NCBI GenBank assembly: GCA_050246115.1 | Contig: JBFWWP010000016.1 | Span: 71,263-135,262 of the forward strand | Direction: 5' to 3' | From: JBFWWP01 sp050246115 | GTDB lineage: Bacteria; Planctomycetota; UBA8108; UBA1146; JAJFFE01 | Length of the DNA: 64,000 nt | Part shown: one piece after another, positions 37,091-46,008 of the stretch | How positions within the stretch are numbered: the stretch's first letter is position 1 | How the letters are laid out: each line of letters starts with the position of its first letter | Made by a program: the position numbers and the translations under genes | Notes under the pieces: generated by a model | What the model saw: the letters and a program-made list of their open reading frames with translations, nothing else | Told to the model about the DNA's origin: nothing | Database searches by the model: none

Positions 37091-38011
37091 ATGAAGCTGT
37101 TGGGCTCGAGAGGGTGCTTCGGCCTGCTCGCGATCGCATGGTTCACCACGCTCGGGTGTTCGTCGCTGTCGGCGCAAGCCGGGGACGCGGGCGGACGGAG
37201 AGCCACATCGCGGGAGACCTTGTCGACCTTGGGTGTGATCGGTGCGAGTCAGACGGCCGGCTTCGGCGCCGGGGTATCGATGGGGAAGGTCCTCCAGGCC
37301 GGGCTCAACTTCCCCACGCGTCTGGTCGAGACCGCGAGTGTGATGTTCTTCATGAAGCCGCTCGCGGTAGGCGAGGAGCAGATTCAGTTCCTCCGCCGCC
37401 AGCGACCGACCGCCATCATCGGCCTCGACTACCTCTTCTGGTTTGGCTACGGGGACAAGGACTTCGACACTCGCAAGGCGCATTTGCAGCAGGCCTTCAC
37501 CTGGCTGGAAAGCCTGCCCGGTCCCAAGTTCATCGGTGACATCCCCGACATGCGCGGGGCCGCCGAGTACATGCTGCCCACTCGTTTCGTGCCGCCGGTC
37601 GAGCAGATCGACCAACTCAACGAGATGATCGTGCAGTGGGCCAAGGTACGCCCCGACGTGACTTTGATTCCGCTGTCGCGCCTCGTGCGCTCGATGCGGA
37701 GCGGCCAGCCCGCCGAGATCGGTGGGCGTGAGTACGCCGCCGATCCCAAGAAGGTGTTGGGCAGCGATCGACTCCACGCGACTCTCGATGGGCAGCTGCT
37801 GTTGGGGGTTGCCTGCCTCGCCGCGTTTCGCGAGCGGCTTCCGGGGTTGCTCGATGCGGACGTGATGACCGACTTGACCCAACTCGGCGAGGCCGTGGAG
37901 CGGCGTCGGCTCGGACTGCCAGCGCCAGAGGACGCAAAGCCGCAGCCGGTGCCGCCCACCGAAGAGTCGGGCAAGGAAGAGTCCGCCGGCCCGAAGCGGT
38001 CGCGTCGGTGA
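37091..38011 (+). CDS. SGNH-hydrolase-like lipoprotein
   Basis: A 306-residue protein. The ATG at 37091 has gagg upstream and starts a signal peptide with lipobox TTLGC. Block I of SGNH/GDSL proteins is recognisable as GVIGASQTAGFGAGVSMG (candidate nucleophile Ser), followed by AIIGLDYLFWFGYGD (block III region, usually G-x-N-D) and a late SDRLHATLDGQ with an acidic-His pair of the D-x-x-H type. The usual Asn is replaced, so esterase activity is uncertain. The C-terminus is Pro/Glu/Lys-rich and probably disordered. Confidence 0.7.
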   Translation: MKLLGSRGCFGLLAIAWFTTLGCSSLSAQAGDAGGRRATSRETLSTLGVIGASQTAGFGAGVSMGKVLQAGLNFPTRLVETASVMFFMKPLAVGEEQIQFLRRQRPTAIIGLDYLFWFGYGDKDFDTRKAHLQQAFTWLESLPGPKFIGDIPDMRGAAEYMLPTRFVPPVEQIDQLNEMIVQWAKVRPDVTLIPLSRLVRSMRSGQPAEIGGREYAADPKKVLGSDRLHATLDGQLLLGVACLAAFRERLPGLLDADVMTDLTQLGEAVERRRLGLPAPEDAKPQPVPPTEESGKEESAGPKRSRR

Positions 38012-38100
38012 GCGACACCGCGAACCTCGCTGGGCTGCGCGCAGTCGGCGGTGCTCGTCGCCGCCTGCCGGTCGCCGGCATCGCTCGCTGGGCAGTCGTC

Positions 38101-38127
38101 GGCGTCAACGGCGTCAACGGCGGCGAC
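38101..38127. repeat. 9-bp tandem repeat before the PEP-synthase-like gene
   Basis: Two exact ggcgtcaac units and a third changed unit ggcggcgac. They lie nine bases before the GTG at 38136, where a ribosome site would be expected; only a weak gtaggg remains. Confidence 0.6.
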
Positions 38128-38135
38128 GGCGTAGG

Positions 38136-40892
38136 GTGAGCGCACACCACGACGGAGCCGAGGGGCGGCCGGCGCCGTGGATCGTCCGGCTCGAGCGCGG
38201 CTCCGCGTGCTCTGTGAGTGCGGTCGGCGGCAAGGCCGTTGGCGTGTTCGCGGTCATCGATCACGGGCTACTCACGGCCAACGGCGCGTGCGTCACGACC
38301 GCTGCCTATCGGCACCATGTTGCCGCGTGTGGCCTGCAAGCGGCCATCGATCGCCTCATTCGTCCGACAGCGGCCCCGACCGACCGGGAGTCGATTTCCG
38401 AACGGCTGCGTGAGCTGCGCCATGCCTTCTGCGAACTACCGCTCGCGCCCCGGCTGCTCTCCGATCTCGCGGGGGCGCTGCCTCGGTTCTCGGCCGAACG
38501 CTGGGCGGTGCGATCCTCTGCGACCTGCGAAGACCTCGAGGACACTACCTTCGCCGGCCTTCACGACACGTACTTGAACGTCGTCGGGTGGGAGGCCCTG
38601 GCGACCGCAGTGCGCAGCTGCTGGGCGTCGCTCTGGTCCGAGCGCGCGTTTCACTACCGTCACGAGATGGGCTTCGACCACGCGGAGTGCGCCATGGCCG
38701 TCCTGGTCCAGGAACTCGTCCCGGCCGAGTGTTCCGGGGTCGCATTCACGCAGGATCCGACGAACACGAACTCCGAGCACATTGTGATCGAGGCCTCCTG
38801 GGGCCTCGGGGAGGGATTGGTTTCGGGTCGCGTGAACCCGGACCGCTTCGTGTTGGCGCGTGGCGACCTCGCACTCCGCTCGACCTCGTTGGGGGAGAAG
38901 CACTTGCAGGTGTCGATCTCGCCGACCGGGGGCACCGTCGCGACCGTCGTGCCCAGCGAGTTGGCACGGCTTCCTTCGGCGTCCGCGGCGACGCTCACCG
39001 AGGTCGCTACCGCCGCGCTCGACCTCGAGCGGGTGCTCGGGGGCGCGGTCGATGTGGAGTGGGCATTCGCCGATGGCAGGGTCTACGTCCTGCAGGTACG
39101 TCGGGTGAGTGGACTCTCGTCGTCGAACGCTGCCGGTGTTGCTCCCGGGCCCAAGTGGGTGTGGAGCAACTTGAATGCTGGCGAGGTGCTGCCCGACGTC
39201 GTGACGCCGCTGACGTGGTCGCTCGTCGAGCGGGTCGGCGTGATCATCGGGAGTCTGTTGCGCCGGGTCGGCATTGACGTCGGCGAGTCTCCGCTGGTGG
39301 GCTTGGTCGGGGGACGCGCGTACTTCTGCTTGAGCACGCTGGCCGCGGTACTGCGGCGCGCGCCGTTCGGTCGCAACGTGGACCTGCGGCGCGCGCTCGG
39401 CGGGTTCGCCGCGCCAGGCGAACTCGGTGACCCTCTCGCGATTCCGCGGGCGGAGTTGCCGGCGGTCCGCGCGGGTTGGTTGCGGGTGCTTTGCTCAGCC
39501 CCGCGAGCGCTGGTCTGGTTCGTGCGCCACTCACCGGCCCGCGGGGCGGTCTACCTGGAGCGCTTGCGTCGAGCGCGGCTCGAGCGGGAAGTCGACGCGT
39601 CGCGCGCGTCGTCGAACACCGATCGGCTCGCCACCGTGACCCAGATCGTCGCGGGGTTGCTGGGAAGTGACGCGCTGTTGGCCTACCCCGCGGTCGGGGC
39701 GAGCTACTTCGACGTGTTGGATCAGTTGGCGCAGCGCTGGCTCGGGGACGCGCCTGGCCGTAGCGCGAACGCGCTCCTCGTCGGGCAAGGAAGCGTCTCC
39801 TCGGCAGAGGCCGGGCACGAGCTGTGGCAACTTGCCGCGGAGGCGTATCGGACCCCGGAGGTGGCGGCGGTGATCGGCGAGGCGACGTCGTTCGACCTCG
39901 CGGTCGAGCGTTTGGGGCAGTGGGAGACCGGCCGCCGGTTCTTGGCGCGGTGGGGCGCTTTCGACGCCGAACACGGGCACCACGCTCGGGGTGAACTCGA
40001 ACTCCGCAACCCGAGGTGGAGCGAGCGCCACGACGACGTGCTCGCGACGTTGCGGAGCTATCTCGCCGTGATTCCCGAGCGGGATCCGGTGGCCGAGTGG
40101 CGCACACGCGGGGAACGAGCGCGCGAGCACGAAAGCGAGTGTCTGCGTCAGCTTCGCGGTCGCTGGCGACGGGCGGTGTTCCGGTTCGTTCTCCGTCGGG
40201 CACGCGCCGGCCTCGCCGTGCGCGAGAATGTGAAGAGCGAGGCCGTGCGCCACCTCGCTCTCGTTCGTCGCTTGCTGTTGGCCATCGGCCAGTCGTGTTG
40301 CGCGAGCGGCGCGTTCTCCGATCCCGACGACATCTTTTTCCTGACGTTGGCGGAACTCCCGACCTTGGTTCGCGACCCGCAGGACGCAGCGCTTCGCAAG
40401 GCGATCCGCCGGCGACGACGAGAGTACCACCGCAACGAGTCGCTTCGTCCTCCGCCGGTTGTCATTGGAGACTGGCTTCGAGACCCACAGCCGCCGGGGC
40501 CGTTGGCATCGACCCCAATCGACGCGTCCTCGTCGGCGGGGAGTGGGGAGACCTTGCGGGGCGTGGCGGTGAGCCCCGGCGTCGCGACCGGGCGCGCGCG
40601 TGTCATCGAGCATGCGTCGACGACGGAGCGGCTCGAGCCCGGAGAGATCCTGGTTGCGCCTTTCACAGATCCCGGTTGGACTCCCTACTTCATTCCCGCC
40701 GCCGGCATCGTGATGGACCTCGGGGGGCTCTTGAGCCACGGCAGCATCGTGGCCCGTGAGTACGGCATCCCCGCGGTCGTCAACGTCGGGGTCGGCACCC
40801 GTCGAATTCGCACTGGCGACTGGGTTCGAGTCGACGGAGAGCGCGGCGAGGTCCAGATCTTGGAGAGCGCTCCAGGCCCGGGGCCACCTTGA
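38136..40892 (+). CDS. PEP-synthase family enzyme, rifampin-phosphotransferase-like architecture
   Basis: A 918-residue phosphotransferase. Residues about 15-330 form the pyruvate-phosphate-dikinase ATP-grasp domain (VGGKAVGVFAV, WAVRSSATCEDLEDTTFAG, QELVPAECSGVAFT, IEASWGLGEGLVSG). A long helical middle domain (about 345-790) has no PEP-binding barrel. The C-terminus is the swivelling phosphohistidine domain (PGVATGRARVI..., GGLLSHGSIVAREYGIPAV, catalytic His). This ATP-grasp/middle/His order is that of rifampin phosphotransferases rather than true PEP synthases, which have a C-terminal barrel. The middle domain would set the acceptor, which is unknown. The start GTG at 38136 is weakly supported. 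Confidence 0.82.
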   Translation: MSAHHDGAEGRPAPWIVRLERGSACSVSAVGGKAVGVFAVIDHGLLTANGACVTTAAYRHHVAACGLQAAIDRLIRPTAAPTDRESISERLRELRHAFCELPLAPRLLSDLAGALPRFSAERWAVRSSATCEDLEDTTFAGLHDTYLNVVGWEALATAVRSCWASLWSERAFHYRHEMGFDHAECAMAVLVQELVPAECSGVAFTQDPTNTNSEHIVIEASWGLGEGLVSGRVNPDRFVLARGDLALRSTSLGEKHLQVSISPTGGTVATVVPSELARLPSASAATLTEVATAALDLERVLGGAVDVEWAFADGRVYVLQVRRVSGLSSSNAAGVAPGPKWVWSNLNAGEVLPDVVTPLTWSLVERVGVIIGSLLRRVGIDVGESPLVGLVGGRAYFCLSTLAAVLRRAPFGRNVDLRRALGGFAAPGELGDPLAIPRAELPAVRAGWLRVLCSAPRALVWFVRHSPARGAVYLERLRRARLEREVDASRASSNTDRLATVTQIVAGLLGSDALLAYPAVGASYFDVLDQLAQRWLGDAPGRSANALLVGQGSVSSAEAGHELWQLAAEAYRTPEVAAVIGEATSFDLAVERLGQWETGRRFLARWGAFDAEHGHHARGELELRNPRWSERHDDVLATLRSYLAVIPERDPVAEWRTRGERAREHESECLRQLRGRWRRAVFRFVLRRARAGLAVRENVKSEAVRHLALVRRLLLAIGQSCCASGAFSDPDDIFFLTLAELPTLVRDPQDAALRKAIRRRRREYHRNESLRPPPVVIGDWLRDPQPPGPLASTPIDASSSAGSGETLRGVAVSPGVATGRARVIEHASTTERLEPGEILVAPFTDPGWTPYFIPAAGIVMDLGGLLSHGSIVAREYGIPAVVNVGVGTRRIRTGDWVRVDGERGEVQILESAPGPGPP

Positions 40893-40932
40893 CTCCGACC
40901 ACGGCGGGCGAGGCGCCGGAGTTCGTCCCGGA

Positions 40933-42255
40933 TCAGCACCCTCCGTGATGAGGCGCGGTCGTTGAGGTGCGCCAGCGCCGGAGGAGGGGCTCCAGCGACA
41001 GGCCTTGAACGAAGATGGAGAACACGACCACGCCGTAGGTGGCGACGAGCAAGATGTCGATCACCCGCGTGCCCTCGCCCGGTCCGCTGTACTGCGGGAA
41101 CTGCTCCCGGAGGGACAGGGCGAGTGCGATGGAGATGCCCCCGCGCAACCCGCCCCAAGTGAGAATCTTCCAAGCGTGGGCCGTGAACGGACGAAACTGC
41201 CGCAGTACCCGCAGCGGGATACCGACGGCGAGACCGCGCGCTACGAGCGTCACGGGAATGGCCACCAACGTCACGAGTAACGCGTCGCCGCGGAGGGACA
41301 GTACCACGGCTTCCAATCCGATGAGCAAGAACAGCACGGCGTTGAGCACTTCGTCGATGAGCTCCCAGAAGGTATCGAGATGCTCGCGAGTCTTGGCGGA
41401 CATGCCGAAGGCGCGTCCGTGGTTGCCGATCAGCAGTCCGGCGAGCACGATGGCAATGGGACCCGACACGTGGAGGGTGTGAGCCAGGGAGTATCCGCCG
41501 AACACCAACGCCAGGGACAGGAGGACTTCTACCGCATAGTTGTCGATCGAGCGAATGAGGAGGTAGGCAAGCCCGCCGAGTACGAGCCCGAGCGCCGCCC
41601 CCAGCACGGCTTCTACGAAGAATAGTCGCGCGATCCCCGTCCAGTCGACTGCGAACTCAGCGCCGCTCGTCTGCGACAGCACCCACTGTTGACAGCTGCC
41701 CGCGACCGCCAAGAAGACCACCACCCCGACCCCGTCGTTGAACAGGGACTCGCCGGTGATCTTGGTCTCGATGGACTTGGGGGCGCCGACACTCTTCAGG
41801 ATTCCGAGCACGGAGATGGGATCCGTCGGGGAGATCAACGCGCCGAAGAGCAGACAGAACGGCAGCGGGATGTCGACCGACAACGCGCGGCAGGCGCCCC
41901 AGAGTAGTCCACCGACGAGGAAGGTCGAGATCAGCGTTCCCGCGGTGGCCAGCGTCGTCACGACCAAGCGTTGCTGGGACAGGTCGCTGAGGTTGACGTG
42001 GAGCGCCCCCGCGAACAACAAGAACCCCAGCATGCCGTGCATGAGCGTCTCGTCGAAGTCGATCGACTCGACCAAGCGGGCCGCGGTCTCGATCGCTGGC
42101 GGGTAGACCAGCCCGATCAGCATGAGTGCGAACGAGTGGGCCAGGGCCAGGGTCATGAGCCCGATCGTCGTCGGGAGCCGCAACCACCGGGCGTTCACGT
42201 ACGCAAACAGCGCCGCCAAGGAGACCAGAATGGCCGCGATCTCGAAGAACCCCAT
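40933..42255 (-). CDS. CPA1-type sodium/proton antiporter
   Basis: A 440-residue membrane protein with about 12 helices. The ion site is seen as ALISPTDPISVLGIL (unwound helix) and GESLFNDGVGVVVF, whose N-D is the electroneutral CPA1 signature of NhaP/NHE antiporters. GGLRGGISIALALSL near residue 375 is the conserved Arg-bearing late helix. It exchanges Na+ or K+ for protons in pH and salt homeostasis. The C-terminal cytoplasmic tail is short. A small hairpin gcgggaaagcccgc lies just upstream at 42275-42288. Confidence 0.93.
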   Translation of the reverse strand: MGFFEIAAILVSLAALFAYVNARWLRLPTTIGLMTLALAHSFALMLIGLVYPPAIETAARLVESIDFDETLMHGMLGFLLFAGALHVNLSDLSQQRLVVTTLATAGTLISTFLVGGLLWGACRALSVDIPLPFCLLFGALISPTDPISVLGILKSVGAPKSIETKITGESLFNDGVGVVVFLAVAGSCQQWVLSQTSGAEFAVDWTGIARLFFVEAVLGAALGLVLGGLAYLLIRSIDNYAVEVLLSLALVFGGYSLAHTLHVSGPIAIVLAGLLIGNHGRAFGMSAKTREHLDTFWELIDEVLNAVLFLLIGLEAVVLSLRGDALLVTLVAIPVTLVARGLAVGIPLRVLRQFRPFTAHAWKILTWGGLRGGISIALALSLREQFPQYSGPGEGTRVIDILLVATYGVVVFSIFVQGLSLEPLLRRWRTSTTAPHHGGC

Positions 42256-42444
42256 GTCGCTCTCTCTTCAGCGGGAAAGCCCGCGCTGTTCCAATGCGTA
42301 AACGAGTACCGAACGAGTGCTCTGTGCCAACGCCCGAAGGCAAGCGTTGCGGGCTACGATGCGCGACGGGACCGCGGTTCCTTGGGTCCGACTCACTCGC
42401 CTCCGAGTTCCAGGAATGGGTCGATCTGCTCGAGCGCGGCAGTT

Positions 42445-43218
42445 TCAGCGCGTGGCAACCGCTCCGGCAGATGGACAATCTGCTGCGAGCGGGCACTCGT
42501 CGCACTTCGGCTTGCGGGCGCTGCAGATCTCGCGGCCCAGCCAAATCACCGCGTGACTGAAGAAGGTCCAGCCTTTGCGCGGGAGCACTTGCATCAAGTC
42601 GTGCTCGATCTTGACGGCGTCCTTCGAGTTCTTGCCCGACCAGCTGAGGTCCAGGCGTCCGGCAATGCGTCCCACGTGGGTGTCGACGACGACGCCCTCG
42701 TTCTTGCCGAACCACGTTCCGAGAACGACGTTCGCGGTCTTGCGAGCAACCCCGGGGAGGGTCGTGAGCTCCGCGATCGTCTGCGGGACCTCGCCCGCGA
42801 ACTGTTCCACGAGCATCCGGGAGCACGCGATGATGTTCTTCGCCTTCTGGCGGAAGAAGCCCGTGGAACGGACGATCTCCTCGACTTCGCTTGCATCGGC
42901 GCGAGCCAGCTCGGCGGCAGTGGGGTAGTGGGCGAAGAGGACGGGGGTTACCTTGTTGACGTTCACGTCCGTCGATTGCGCCGAGAGGATCGTGGCGATC
43001 ACGAGTTCGAAGGCGTTGCGGTGGTGGAGCGCACAGTCGGCGTCGCCGTAGCGCTTGCGGAGCTTTCGCAGGATCGAGGCCGCGCGCGTTTTGCGCTGGG
43101 TCAACGCCTCGGTCCCGTTGCCAGCCCGAGCGAGCGGGGGGGCAGATTTCGAGGCGGCTGTGGACCGGCGGGGGCGACGAGCCGGTGTTCCCTGGGGTGT
43201 GGCGCCGCGCTGGATCAT
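42445..43218 (-). CDS. nth: Endonuclease III
   Basis: Base-excision DNA glycosylase/AP lyase for oxidised pyrimidines. The 257-residue protein has a basic, disordered 45-residue N-terminal extension and then the core: ATILSAQSTDVNVNKVTP, the helix-hairpin-helix TLPGVARKTANVVLG with the catalytic Lys, VVDTHVGRIAGRL with the catalytic Asp, and the iron-sulfur loop C-x6-C-x2-C-x5-C (CSARKPKCDECPLAADC). The ATG at 43218 has gagagga eight bases upstream. It is divergent from the propeller protein gene. Confidence 0.95.
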   Translation of the reverse strand: MIQRGATPQGTPARRPRRSTAASKSAPPLARAGNGTEALTQRKTRAASILRKLRKRYGDADCALHHRNAFELVIATILSAQSTDVNVNKVTPVLFAHYPTAAELARADASEVEEIVRSTGFFRQKAKNIIACSRMLVEQFAGEVPQTIAELTTLPGVARKTANVVLGTWFGKNEGVVVDTHVGRIAGRLDLSWSGKNSKDAVKIEHDLMQVLPRKGWTFFSHAVIWLGREICSARKPKCDECPLAADCPSAGAVATR

Positions 43219-43345
43219 GGTCGGTTCCTCTCGGAGATGGTTCGCGCCCGGGAAGGTGCCTGAGTTCGGCGTCGGGCGCAACAGGCTGGTTGCGAGGTAG
43301 AGCCTGTGTCCGCGCTGCGCTATCCTCCTCTGCGCTATACTCCCC

Positions 43346-43371
43346 GGGGGCAGTCGGGGGCAGTCGGGGGC
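43346..43371. repeat. 10-bp tandem repeat in a divergent promoter region
   Basis: Two exact gggggcagtc units and a partial third (gggggca). Just upstream, ctgcgctat occurs twice within 20 bp (near 43314 and 43330). The 43219-43435 gap separates nth (minus) and the propeller gene (plus), so these may sit in a promoter. Confidence 0.6.
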
Positions 43372-43435
43372 AAGGGGGGCGCTTGGATGACGCCGCCCCG
43401 CGGCGGGGCCAGGGGCGAGGTGACGGAGGGCTAGG

Positions 43436-45478
43436 GTGTTTCGCTTCGGGCAATCACGGTGGATCGTCGGGTGCATCTGCGTCTTCGCGGCCACGGCCGT
43501 GAGCGCCGGCGAGCCGTACCTCAGCTCGGTGCACCCGAACGTGCAACAAGAGCTCCGTGTCTGCGACGAACGGATCGCTGCCGGGCGGATCGACGAAGCG
43601 GTCCGCGGCTTTCAGCGGTTGCTGGAGGGCGCCGTCGCCACGCGCGCCCTGATGGGGTCGTCGCAGGCTGATGTGCCTGGCGTCTGCCGAGTGTTCCGAC
43701 CGGCGGCGGAGCTACTGGTCGAGTACGCGCGGACCCGCCCCGTCGAGTTCCGTGAAGCCTATGAGCAGACGTTCGGAGCCTCCGCTCGGAGTTTGGTGCA
43801 GCGCGCTCGCGCGCACCGCGATCCCGAGTCACTGTTCGCTCTCGCCGTGCGGTACCCGGCGACGTCGTCTGCCGTGCCCGCGGCGTTGGCGGCGGGTGAC
43901 CTGTGGCTCGAGCACGGAGACTTCATGCGCGCGCGTGCCGCGTGGCGCAGCCTTCCCTGGGCAACGCTCGGCGGCGAGCGCGCGGAGTTTGCTCGCCGCG
44001 CGTTGCTCGGCGCTCGCTGTGCTGGCGACACTCGGGACTACGCGCTGTGGCGCGAGCGCTTCGCAGCAGTCGTTCGCGATGCCGCCGAGCGACGGGACGA
44101 AGAGGCACTCGTCGACGAATCCCTGCTCTGGGGCTACCCGACCGCCGCGAGCGCTGTTGGGGTCGAGCCCGGCGCGATCGATCCGGCGACAGCTACCGTG
44201 GGGCTCATCTGGACGACACGCTCGATGATCGTGCCGGAGCGAGTGTCCAAGCGCCGCGGCGAGCGCGTCGATCGCACGCTCGAACCGTGCGTAGACGGCG
44301 CTCGAGTGCTCTTCACGACGTTCGACAACCTGCACGCAGTCGACCTCGAGAGCGGTGACGAACTCTGGGCCACCGACCTGCCGGTGGACGCGTCGTACTG
44401 CGAGTACGATGCCGACGTTCGTCTTCGGCCGCGGGTAGCGGGTGACTTGGTGATCGCTCCGTATGTTGCTTGGGTCAGCCCCAAGGAAGGCGACGGTTGG
44501 GGCGCAGGCGTCGTGAGGATGCCGATTCCGCGCCGAGCGCTGCGCGTGTTTCGGACCGCTTCGAATGGCGCCAACTCCTTGCTCTGGGATACGAGCGCCG
44601 TGTCCGCCGACCCGTTGGTCAACGAGCTGAGCTTCGGCACCGAGCCGGTCGTGAGCGAGGACACGCTTTACGTCGCCGGGTGGCGCGCCGCGGGCTACGT
44701 CGAGGTCCACCTCGTGGCCTTCGACTTGTCAACGGGCCGACTTCGTTGGCGCACGCTGATCGGCAGCGGACAAGTCGATCTCACGCGCTTCGGGGAGTTC
44801 GCCTCGGAGCCCATTCTGGGTGGCCTGGCTCGCGACAACGGTCGTCTGTACGTCTCGACTCAGCTCGGACTGTGTGCCGCGGTTCATGCGCACGATGGGA
44901 GTCTCGAGTGGGTGACGTGCTACGAACCGGTTCGTCCGGCGCTGGGGATGGAACAACGTCGTCGCCTGCGCTTTCCGTACCAGCGAGCGAGTTGGTGGGA
45001 GCCTGGCTCGTGGGTGCGCTCGGGCGACCTCTTGCTCGTTGCTCCCCAAGACAGCGCCTATCTGCTGGCGTTCGAGCCGGAGACCGGGAAAGTGGCCCAG
45101 CGCCGGCGCGCAACGAGTTCGAAGAGCCATCTGCTGGGGGTCCAGGATGGCGTCCTCGTGGTGGCGGATCCGCACTGGGTGTGGTGTATCCCGGCGGATC
45201 GATTGGACTCGCAGGTCGCCGGGGCTCCGCTCGACCCGCCATCCACGGGCCGACCCGCCCTGGTTCGGGGCGGCATCGTCTATGCGGCCAGTGACGGGCT
45301 CTACCTGCGCCTGTACGACGCCGCGGAGTCCCAGCTGCTCATCGCATTCCCCGAGCCGCCCCGGGTCCGCGGGCGTGCGACTACGGGTTTCGATGGCTCA
45401 GTGACGCGAGTCGGCGACTCGATCCTCGTCACGAACGCCGTAGGCTGTGCTTGCTATCGACTACTCCCTCGCGAGTAG
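43436..45478 (+). CDS. Exported PQQ-type beta-propeller protein
   Basis: A 680-residue protein. The GTG at 43436 has ggagg upstream and begins a signal peptide (IVGCICVFAATAVSAG). Residues about 40-240 are helical and TPR-like. From about 270 on, repeated blades of the quinoprotein type appear: VLFTTFDNLHAVDLESGDELWATDL, LVAFDLSTGRLRWRTLIG, AAVHAHDGSLEWVTC and YLLAFEPETGKVAQ. No PQQ-dehydrogenase active-site pair was recognised, so it is probably a scaffold as in BamB-like proteins. The function is unknown. Repeats and palindromic element copy 4 follow. Confidence 0.8.
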   Translation: MFRFGQSRWIVGCICVFAATAVSAGEPYLSSVHPNVQQELRVCDERIAAGRIDEAVRGFQRLLEGAVATRALMGSSQADVPGVCRVFRPAAELLVEYARTRPVEFREAYEQTFGASARSLVQRARAHRDPESLFALAVRYPATSSAVPAALAAGDLWLEHGDFMRARAAWRSLPWATLGGERAEFARRALLGARCAGDTRDYALWRERFAAVVRDAAERRDEEALVDESLLWGYPTAASAVGVEPGAIDPATATVGLIWTTRSMIVPERVSKRRGERVDRTLEPCVDGARVLFTTFDNLHAVDLESGDELWATDLPVDASYCEYDADVRLRPRVAGDLVIAPYVAWVSPKEGDGWGAGVVRMPIPRRALRVFRTASNGANSLLWDTSAVSADPLVNELSFGTEPVVSEDTLYVAGWRAAGYVEVHLVAFDLSTGRLRWRTLIGSGQVDLTRFGEFASEPILGGLARDNGRLYVSTQLGLCAAVHAHDGSLEWVTCYEPVRPALGMEQRRRLRFPYQRASWWEPGSWVRSGDLLLVAPQDSAYLLAFEPETGKVAQRRRATSSKSHLLGVQDGVLVVADPHWVWCIPADRLDSQVAGAPLDPPSTGRPALVRGGIVYAASDGLYLRLYDAAESQLLIAFPEPPRVRGRATTGFDGSVTRVGDSILVTNAVGCACYRLLPRE

Positions 45479-45480
45479 CG

Positions 45481-45580
45481 CGGGCTCGGCTTCGGCGGCT
45501 TTCGAGGAGGGGCTTTCGCAACGCCCCCCGTGGCGGTGGCCCAGCCGAAATCCCCTCACGCGAGTCTCCGCCTGAACGGC
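45481..45580. repeat. Dispersed intergenic hairpin repeat, copy E1
   Basis: Degenerate copy directly after the propeller gene stop: ggggctttcgcaacgcccc forms the first family hairpin near 45511, then gtggcggtggcccagcc and ctcacgcgagtctccgcc. It ends just before palindromic element copy 4. Confidence 0.4.
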
Positions 45581-45581
45581 C

Positions 45582-45768
45582 CTAAGGAGTCGCCCAAGAA
45601 TAACTGCACCCTCTTGCTCGTCGCTTCCGGCCATCTTCGACCGATCCGAGAACCCCGAGATCCTCACCGGAACCAAGGCTACGCCTCCGGTTCCGAGCTT
45701 TCCGGATCGTCCAAATCTGACCCAAATCGACGGCAAGATGTCGAAGTCATTCCTGGGCGACTCCTAAG
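45582..45768 (-). repeat. 187-bp palindromic MITE-like element, copy 4
   Basis: Inverted relative to the other three. CTAAG direct repeats at 45582-45586 and 45764-45768. The ends are ggagtcgcccaagaata and its complement with one change (cctgggcgactcc). It is the only copy not touching a stop codon; the nearest stop is 104 bp upstream. Confidence 0.92.
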
Positions 45769-45835
45769 TCGCCCGTTCGGCGCGACTTGTTGCCCGTGCT
45801 CGGAACGAACGCCCTGCGCGACCCGCCGAAGGCGA

Positions 45836-45952
45836 GCGAATGGGGGTAAAGCCATCGCCGCTTCGCCGCGGTCGCGAGCGGGCTTCGCAAGCCCGGTCGG
45901 TTGAGAATCTAGCCCCGAATCAATCGCGGCAGCGCTGGATTCAGGGCTAGAA
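45836..45952. repeat. Dispersed intergenic hairpin repeat, copy E2
   Basis: Contains gccgcttcgccgcggtcgc, the hairpin gggcttcgcaagccc near 45871 and the family end gctggattcagggctag at 45936-45952. A mirror-like ctagccccgaatcaatc at 45911 pairs with that end. The 45479-46008 gap thus holds copies E1, palindromic element 4 and E2. Confidence 0.45.
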
Positions 45953-46008
45953 TCCCAGCTCTGGTCTACACGCATCCCCATCCACGGCCCTGAACAACGA
46001 GGATCCGA

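Noticed and set aside
38136..40892. Assignment as ppsA
   Set aside because: The C-terminal PEP-binding barrel of PEP synthase is absent and the phosphohistidine domain is at the C-terminus.
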